Shown: piece by piece, positions 5,518-9,666 of the stretch
Layout: each line of letters starts with the position of its first letter
How positions within the stretch are numbered: the stretch's first letter is position 1
Assembly: GCA_023429685.1 (NCBI GenBank)
Contig: JAEZDF010000030.1
Location: 1 to 9,666 of the forward strand
Source of the DNA: Bacillota bacterium
GTDB taxonomy: Bacteria > Bacillota > Clostridia > Oscillospirales > Ruminococcaceae
DNA length: 9,666 nucleotides
Reading direction: 5' to 3'
Notes under the pieces: generated by a model
Databases searched by the model: none
What the model was told of the DNA's origin: nothing
What the model saw: the letters and a program-made list of their open reading frames with translations, nothing else
Position numbers and translations under genes: made by a program

Positions 5518-6444
5518 TTGATTACATACCTCAAAACAGAAGACAACCGTTTGGTTACCCTAGAGGGGCTGCAGGATGGCTGCTGGGTGAGTGTTGTAAG
5601 CCCAACAGAGCAAGAGATTCTCTATCTTGTTGAAACTTTAGGGCTTGACATGGGCTTTGTGCGTAGCTCACTGGATGAAGAGGAGACCTCGCGCATTGAA
5701 AGCGAAGACGACCAAACCCTTGTTATTGTTGACGTCCCGGTAGCCGAAAAACAGACCGAGAATACGATGCTGTACTCCACCATGCCAATCGGCGTCATCA
5801 TCACCGAGAAGGCGATATACACCATCTCGCTCAAAGACAACGCGGTTCTCACCGAGATGGCGGGCAACATGGTAAAGAACGTACAAACCCACCTGCGCAC
5901 CCGGTTTTTTTTAACCCTGATGCTTCGCATCTCAGTGCGCTACCTGCAATACCTCAAACAGATTGACAAGATCTCAAACCTAATGGAGCTGCAGCTGCAC
6001 AAATCGCTGAAAAACAAAGAGTTGATTCAGCTGCTCGGGCTTGAAAAATCGCTGGTATACTTCTCTACGTCGCTCAAGGCAAACGACCTGACGCTGGAAA
6101 AGATACTGCGCGGACGGTTTATTAAGCTGTATGAGGAAGATAAAGAGCTTCTTGAGGACGTGCTGATCGAGATTAAGCAGGCGATTGAGATGAGCGGCAT
6201 CTATTCGGATGTATTGTCTGGCATGATGGACGCGTACGCCTCGGTTATCTCGAACAACCTGAACATCGTGATGAAGGTGCTTACCTCCATTACCATTGTC
6301 ATGTCGATACCCACCATCATATCCGGAATCTACGGCATGAATGTAAACAACCTGCCGCTGCCAAACTTCTGGTTTCCCGTCGGGCTTTCGCTGGTTGCGA
6401 TGGTTGTCATAGCCTTTATCCTCAAAAAGAAGAACCTGTTCTAA
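5518..6444 (+). CDS. corA: CorA-family divalent metal (Mg2+/Co2+) transporter
   Basis: A 308-residue inner-membrane channel/transporter for Mg2+ and related divalent ions, expected to act as a homopentamer. The long soluble N-terminal region (1-245) ends in a helical stalk. TM1 (~250-271) ends in the signature IYGMN (GMN at 273-275), then a short loop NLPLPNF, TM2 (~284-302) and a basic tail KKKNLF. Length fits the shorter bacterial CorA-like group. I place the start at TTG 5518 because AGGGAG (5504-5509) is 8 nt upstream and the product then begins MITYLKTED. The GTG at 5509 overlaps the SD. It is preceded by a strong promoter and a leader of about 280 nt with a small frame; a strong terminator follows. 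Whether it carries Mg2+, Co2+ or Ni2+ cannot be read from the sequence, although the MgtL-like leader points to Mg2+. Confidence 0.93.
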   Translation: MITYLKTEDNRLVTLEGLQDGCWVSVVSPTEQEILYLVETLGLDMGFVRSSLDEEETSRIESEDDQTLVIVDVPVAEKQTENTMLYSTMPIGVIITEKAIYTISLKDNAVLTEMAGNMVKNVQTHLRTRFFLTLMLRISVRYLQYLKQIDKISNLMELQLHKSLKNKELIQLLGLEKSLVYFSTSLKANDLTLEKILRGRFIKLYEEDKELLEDVLIEIKQAIEMSGIYSDVLSGMMDAYASVISNNLNIVMKVLTSITIVMSIPTIISGIYGMNVNNLPLPNFWFPVGLSLVAMVVIAFILKKKNLF

Positions 6445-6451
6445 ACCATCC

Positions 6452-6493
6452 GACCCCGCCGCATCCCGCCGATGCTTAGGCGGGGTCTTGTTT
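6452..6493 (+). terminator. Intrinsic terminator after corA
   Basis: GACCCCGCC (6452-6460) pairs with GGCGGGGTC (6479-6487), and an inner GCATC/GATGC helix (6461-6465 and 6471-6475) extends it. The tail is TTGTTT. It lies 8 nt after the corA stop and only 36 nt before the uridine phosphorylase start, so that gene depends on readthrough or on an unseen promoter. Confidence 0.88.
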
Positions 6494-6529
6494 AATACTA
6501 CAACAAACGAAAAAGGTGTGAACGGTACG

Positions 6530-7291
6530 GTGAACGAAAACAAGATGTACCACATTGCCCTGTCTCCCGCCGACGGCGCGAAATACGCCATTTTACCGGG
6601 AGATCCGGGCAGGGTGGAGAAGATTGCAGCGTCCCTGAACAACCCCGTATTTGTTGCGAGCAATCGGGAGTACACCACCTATGCGGGAACCATAGAGGGC
6701 GAGCGGGTGCTTGTAACCTCAACGGGTATCGGCGGACCGAGCGCAGCCATCGCGGTAGAGGAGCTTTATATGACGGGCGTGCGCACCTTTTTGAGGGTGG
6801 GTACCTGCGGGGGCATGCAGACCGACGTGCTTGCGGGGGACGCCATCGCCGTTACCGCTGCCGTTCGGATGGAGGGAACCTCAAAGGAGTACCTGCCGCC
6901 CGAGTACCCCGCCGTGGCGGACTTCTCGGTGACAACCGCCTTGGTTACTGCGGCGCACAAGCTGGACGTTCGGGTACACACCGGTGTTGCCCAGAGCAAA
7001 GACTCGTTTTACGGGCAGCACGCGCCAAGCCGTATGCCGGTGGGCAACGAGCTGCTGTATAAATGGAACGCGTGGAAGGCGGCAGGCTGCCTTGCATCGG
7101 AGATGGAATGCGCCGCGCTGTTTTCGGTGGCGGCTTCACTTGGCGCACGCGCGGGTGCTGTTTTGCACTGCGTCTGGAATCAAGAGCGTGCGGAGCAGGG
7201 GCTGCCGGGCGCGGAGTCTCACGACACACAGCAGGCGATTGATATTGCGGTTGATGCGCTGCGCCTGCTGATTGCACAGGATAACGCATAG
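6530..7291 (+). CDS. udp: Uridine phosphorylase
   Basis: A cytosolic enzyme splitting uridine with phosphate to uracil and ribose 1-phosphate (pyrimidine salvage). The 253 residues match the usual Udp length. Key sites, numbered from GTG 6530: LPGDPGRV with phosphate-binding R28, STGIGGPS (64-71), FLRVGTCGG with R89, the uracil-binding region YGQHAPSR with Q163 and R168, and the ribose-binding SEMECAALF with E191, M192 and E193. The GTG at 6530 is preferred because AAGGTG (6513-6518) lies upstream, though 11 nt is a slightly long gap. An ATG at 6545 is an alternative; the TTG at 6488 lies in the corA terminator and is rejected. No clear promoter sits between the terminator and this gene, so partial readthrough from corA is plausible. 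The phosphorylase family is certain and uridine specificity very likely. Confidence 0.94.
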   Translation: MNENKMYHIALSPADGAKYAILPGDPGRVEKIAASLNNPVFVASNREYTTYAGTIEGERVLVTSTGIGGPSAAIAVEELYMTGVRTFLRVGTCGGMQTDVLAGDAIAVTAAVRMEGTSKEYLPPEYPAVADFSVTTALVTAAHKLDVRVHTGVAQSKDSFYGQHAPSRMPVGNELLYKWNAWKAAGCLASEMECAALFSVAASLGARAGAVLHCVWNQERAEQGLPGAESHDTQQAIDIAVDALRLLIAQDNA

Positions 7292-7312
7292 TAAACAACA
7301 GTGTAATCAAAG

Positions 7313-7343
7313 AAAAGGGAGCTTCGCGTTGAAGCTCCCTTTA
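7313..7343. terminator. Bidirectional intrinsic terminator between udp and the hydrolase
   Basis: Perfect 12-bp stem AAAGGGAGCTTC (7314-7325) and GAAGCTCCCTTT (7331-7342) with loop GCGTT. The - strand tail is TTTTCTTTG; the + strand tail is TTTATATG. It serves two convergent genes. Confidence 0.9.
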
Positions 7344-7363
7344 TATGTTGGAATATTTGACGG

Positions 7364-8317
7364 TTAACCGAAATGCTCCTCTAAAAACGCGAGTACCGCG
7401 CCTGAAAACGCCTCGTCCTGTATCGGGTCTTCATACAGTTCATCGTATACGATAAAGTGGTAATCCCCCTCGCGCACAAAGGTCTGCACCGGCTCGTCCG
7501 TCTTAGCCAGGATGCGCGTAAGGTTAATGTACGGCACCTGCGAATCGGCGGTGGAATGCATCAGCAGCGCGGGGCGACCATTTAGCTTTTGTATTTCATT
7601 GAGTGGGTTAATGCGCGTCATCACGCTGCCGTAGGTAAGCAGGCAGTACAGATGAACAAACGGCTTTTGGATTGCCGCAAACACCCCTGGCATACCCATC
7701 ATCCCCATCGAGTCACAGAACATATCGGGCAGCGAGGAGTACGCCGAGGCACTGATTAAACCGTCAAGCTCGGGGATTTCGCCCATCGCATTGATGGCGG
7801 TGGCACCGCCCATCGAGGTTCCCCACACAACCACGGGCAGGTCGCCGTGCTGCTCGGTCAGGTACGCAACACCCGCCTTTACGTCAAGGTACTCGCTCAT
7901 GCCAAACTGCACCTCGTCGCCCTCGCTCTCGCCGTGGGCGCGCATCTCAATCAGCAGCGAGCCGTAGCCGTGGGCGCGCAGCATCTTTGCGTAGCCCAAA
8001 AAGCCGGTGACCGACGGGTTTTGAATACCCGAAAGCAGGATGACAGTCGCTTTTGGGTCTTCCGGCGCAACCGTCCATGCCGCGATGTTCAGTCCATCCT
8101 CCGTTTGCAGCGTAATGCGGGAGGCGTCCACCCCGAACTGCTCGGGCTCATAGAAATTCATCTTAGTGGGGCGCTTTGTCAGGTCGCCCATTACAAGGGG
8201 AGGGATGGCGGCAAATAAAGCGATGGTCAGCACAAGTATTGTCACAAGGGCAATTAGGATAACCCGTTTTACTATCCTGCCCTTTTTTGTTGTTTTATCA
8301 GCTGTTACAGACTGCAT
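7364..8317 (-). CDS. Membrane-anchored alpha/beta hydrolase
   Basis: A 317-residue protein. A basic N-terminus (residues 8-18) is followed by one hydrophobic helix (~19-43, VILIALVTILVLTIALFAAIPPLV), so the catalytic domain probably faces the outside, anchored by an uncleaved signal. The alpha/beta-hydrolase core shows the nucleophile elbow GTSMGG (S168), the acid D258 in HSTADSQVP and the histidine H287 in EGDYHF, in the canonical order. The oxyanion region is LLSGIQNPS, and MRAHGESEG is typical of the serine aminopeptidase/BAAT-like esterase and lipase branch. Substrate unknown; an ester or peptide is possible. The ATG has AGGAGG at 7 nt, an excellent RBS. No convincing promoter lies in the 87 nt upstream, so it may be read with the methyltransferase gene. 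Confidence 0.88.
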   Translation of the reverse strand: MQSVTADKTTKKGRIVKRVILIALVTILVLTIALFAAIPPLVMGDLTKRPTKMNFYEPEQFGVDASRITLQTEDGLNIAAWTVAPEDPKATVILLSGIQNPSVTGFLGYAKMLRAHGYGSLLIEMRAHGESEGDEVQFGMSEYLDVKAGVAYLTEQHGDLPVVVWGTSMGGATAINAMGEIPELDGLISASAYSSLPDMFCDSMGMMGMPGVFAAIQKPFVHLYCLLTYGSVMTRINPLNEIQKLNGRPALLMHSTADSQVPYINLTRILAKTDEPVQTFVREGDYHFIVYDELYEDPIQDEAFSGAVLAFLEEHFG

Positions 8318-8378
8318 CTGTGTTCCTCCTAATGTGTAGAGATAGAGAAATAGCCGCTGTAAACTGCGCGATATGGAC

Positions 8379-8403
8379 TAAAATAACACCGAACTACTTC
8401 GGT
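8379..8403 (-). terminator. Weak terminator-like hairpin after the methyltransferase gene
   Basis: ACCGAA/TTCGGT (8388-8393 and 8398-8403) with a 4-nt loop, followed on the - strand by GTTATTTTA. A 6-bp stem with an imperfect T-tract is probably leaky and would allow readthrough into the hydrolase gene. Confidence 0.45.
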
Positions 8404-8404
8404 T

Positions 8405-9666
8405 TTATTTCGCGGACGCGGTATCGGTCCGCACAAGGGTGCGCTCAGCGGGGGAGAGGTCGAACAACCCCATGATAACGTCGTCGATGCGCTCGCAGAG
8501 CACACTGCGCAGACGGGGGCAGTCGACCTTAAGCACCTCGTCAACCAGCGCGCAGACCAGCGTACACGACGCCTCATCTGGTATGGGGATGGGGATCGCC
8601 TCGATGTGGCTGCGCAGCACCTTGACCGACTGAAACTTGTTAGAGAAGTAGAAGTGCGCAACCAGGCTGTTGAGTACGGCGAGTATGAATTTAATCGGGA
8701 TGTTTTCAAAGCGAGGAATCAGGATGTTGCAGCTGTTGAGCGAAAGCGTCTGCTTGTCGTCATACGCAAAACAGGGTGAGGAGGACACAAACTTATAAAG
8801 CAGCTTCTCAGGTGCGCGGTAAAACCGTTCGGGTGCTACCTGCTGAAACCGCTCGGGCGCAAACTTTAAAAAGGTCTCGGGCTTGCGGTAGGTGTAAGCA
8901 AGCAGGTCGGTGCCACGCAGAACGGGCTCCATCTCGCGGTATCGGCGGTCCTTCACAAACGTGTTGTTGTCGCCGGTAACAATGCCAAGCGCAAAATCCG
9001 CATTGCCCTCCAGTCGAGTGGCATTTTGAAACTCCTCGAGCTTGTTAACAAGGTCGTTCTTTTCATCGCTCACACTGAAGTTGAACACACTCGAGTGTGC
9101 AAGCCGCGCGGGGGATAGGTAATAATGCTCCGCGCCGTTTTCTACCTCAATAGGCGAGCGGGGCAAAACGGCATCGTCCCTGCGCTTTTGTAGGGTTACG
9201 GTAATGGTGGGTGCATACACCTTGTCAAAGATATTGCGCCAGTATTTCACCCGCAAGATATCGCAGTGCCGCGCCACAAGACCGCGCAGACGGTCATGCG
9301 CCATGACGTTTAAGAATGACTGCGGCAGCACATAGCAAACCGCCCCGCCCGTCTTGCAGGTGTGTATCGCCTTAAGCAAAAACACCGCAAACGACTCGAT
9401 GTGCACCGATTCGGAGTTTGCAAACCGCTCCCGAAGCCGCTCCTTGTACCCGTCGTCGTACGCGCTGCCCCACGGCGGGTTAGAGATAACGAGGTCAAAC
9501 ATCTCGTCTGCAAAATCAAACAGGCTGTCGGTCACCTTTAGGTTTTGGTACAGCACCGCGGGGTTTGTAAGGCGTGCGGCAAGCGTTAGGTTCACCCGCG
9601 CAAGGCAGATGCTCACGGGGTCGATGTCCGCCGCAAACAGGTGGTTTTCTATCAGCTTCTCCGCGT
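8405..9666 (-). CDS. N6-adenine DNA methyltransferase, Eco57I/TaqI-like (5' end outside the window)
   Basis: The frame is open to the right edge, so the N-terminus is missing; 419 residues are visible. A GTG at 9616 is internal, not the start, because the reading continues upstream through ENHLFAADIDPVSICLARVNL. That segment is the acidic loop after motif I that binds S-adenosylmethionine (the GxG core is outside the window). Motif IV NPPWG (N62-G66) marks an amino-methyltransferase modifying adenine N6. LPQSFLN follows, then a C-terminal target-recognition-like region: FALGIVTGDNNTF, VLRGTDLL, LYKF, DKQTLSLNSCNILIP, AVLNSLVAHFYFSNKF and IEAIPIPIP, typical of the TaqI-like specificity domain. 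Type IIG, BREX PglX or an orphan methylase are all possible. No nuclease motif is visible in this part; a fused or neighbouring nuclease would lie outside the window. Confidence 0.88.
   Translation of the reverse strand, partial: AEKLIENHLFAADIDPVSICLARVNLTLAARLTNPAVLYQNLKVTDSLFDFADEMFDLVISNPPWGSAYDDGYKERLRERFANSESVHIESFAVFLLKAIHTCKTGGAVCYVLPQSFLNVMAHDRLRGLVARHCDILRVKYWRNIFDKVYAPTITVTLQKRRDDAVLPRSPIEVENGAEHYYLSPARLAHSSVFNFSVSDEKNDLVNKLEEFQNATRLEGNADFALGIVTGDNNTFVKDRRYREMEPVLRGTDLLAYTYRKPETFLKFAPERFQQVAPERFYRAPEKLLYKFVSSSPCFAYDDKQTLSLNSCNILIPRFENIPIKFILAVLNSLVAHFYFSNKFQSVKVLRSHIEAIPIPIPDEASCTLVCALVDEVLKVDCPRLRSVLCERIDDVIMGLFDLSPAERTLVRTDTASAK

Noticed and set aside
8335..8363. TTTACA-17-TCTACA on the - strand as a promoter for the hydrolase
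   Set aside because: The predicted transcript would begin inside the Shine-Dalgarno sequence and the -10 match is poor.

Overview
The window most likely comes from a Clostridia-class Bacillota, probably a gut Oscillospiraceae-type bacterium. The clues are strong GGAGG-type Shine-Dalgarno (SD) sites, TTG and GTG starts, TTGACA/TATAAT-type promoters, a long-form clostridial PRPP synthetase, a bacteriohemerythrin, a UgpC/MsmX-type sugar ATPase tail and moderate GC with an AT-rich intergenic island. This is inferred from gene content, not from a marker gene.

Layout: (1) 1-254, the 3' end of a + strand sugar ABC transporter ATPase and its terminator. (2) 278-4686, four - strand genes: a small protein with a possible BclA/C1q-like jelly-roll fold, a bacteriohemerythrin, a PRPP synthetase and a PAS-GGDEF-EAL c-di-GMP phosphodiesterase. 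The last three each have a plausible promoter of their own, so they look like separate transcription units. (3) 4687-5517, a divergent intergenic region with the phosphodiesterase promoter, several stem-loops and a strong + strand promoter that starts a leader of about 280 nt. (4) 5518-7291, a CorA-type metal transporter and a uridine phosphorylase on the + strand. (5) 7364-9666, a membrane-anchored alpha/beta hydrolase and the 3' part of an adenine DNA methyltransferase on the - strand.

The most interesting signal is the corA leader. Inside it, behind a near-ideal SD, is a 30-codon open frame that begins MNPDPSNPR. Its start resembles MgtL (MEPDPTPLPRRR), the enterobacterial leader peptide whose acidic/proline-rich beginning destabilises ribosomes at low Mg2+ and so controls the Mg2+ transporter gene mgtA. 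Finding the same kind of Asp/Pro start ahead of a Mg2+ transporter of another family, in a distant phylum, suggests a convergent Mg2+-sensing leader peptide. The leader can also form several hairpins, including possible pairing between codons 4-6 of the small frame and the corA SD.

The remaining genes do not form one pathway. Hemerythrin (oxygen or diiron sensing) and the EAL protein (c-di-GMP turnover) share a short 5'-UTR motif and may be co-regulated. PRPP synthetase and uridine phosphorylase both serve nucleotide metabolism.
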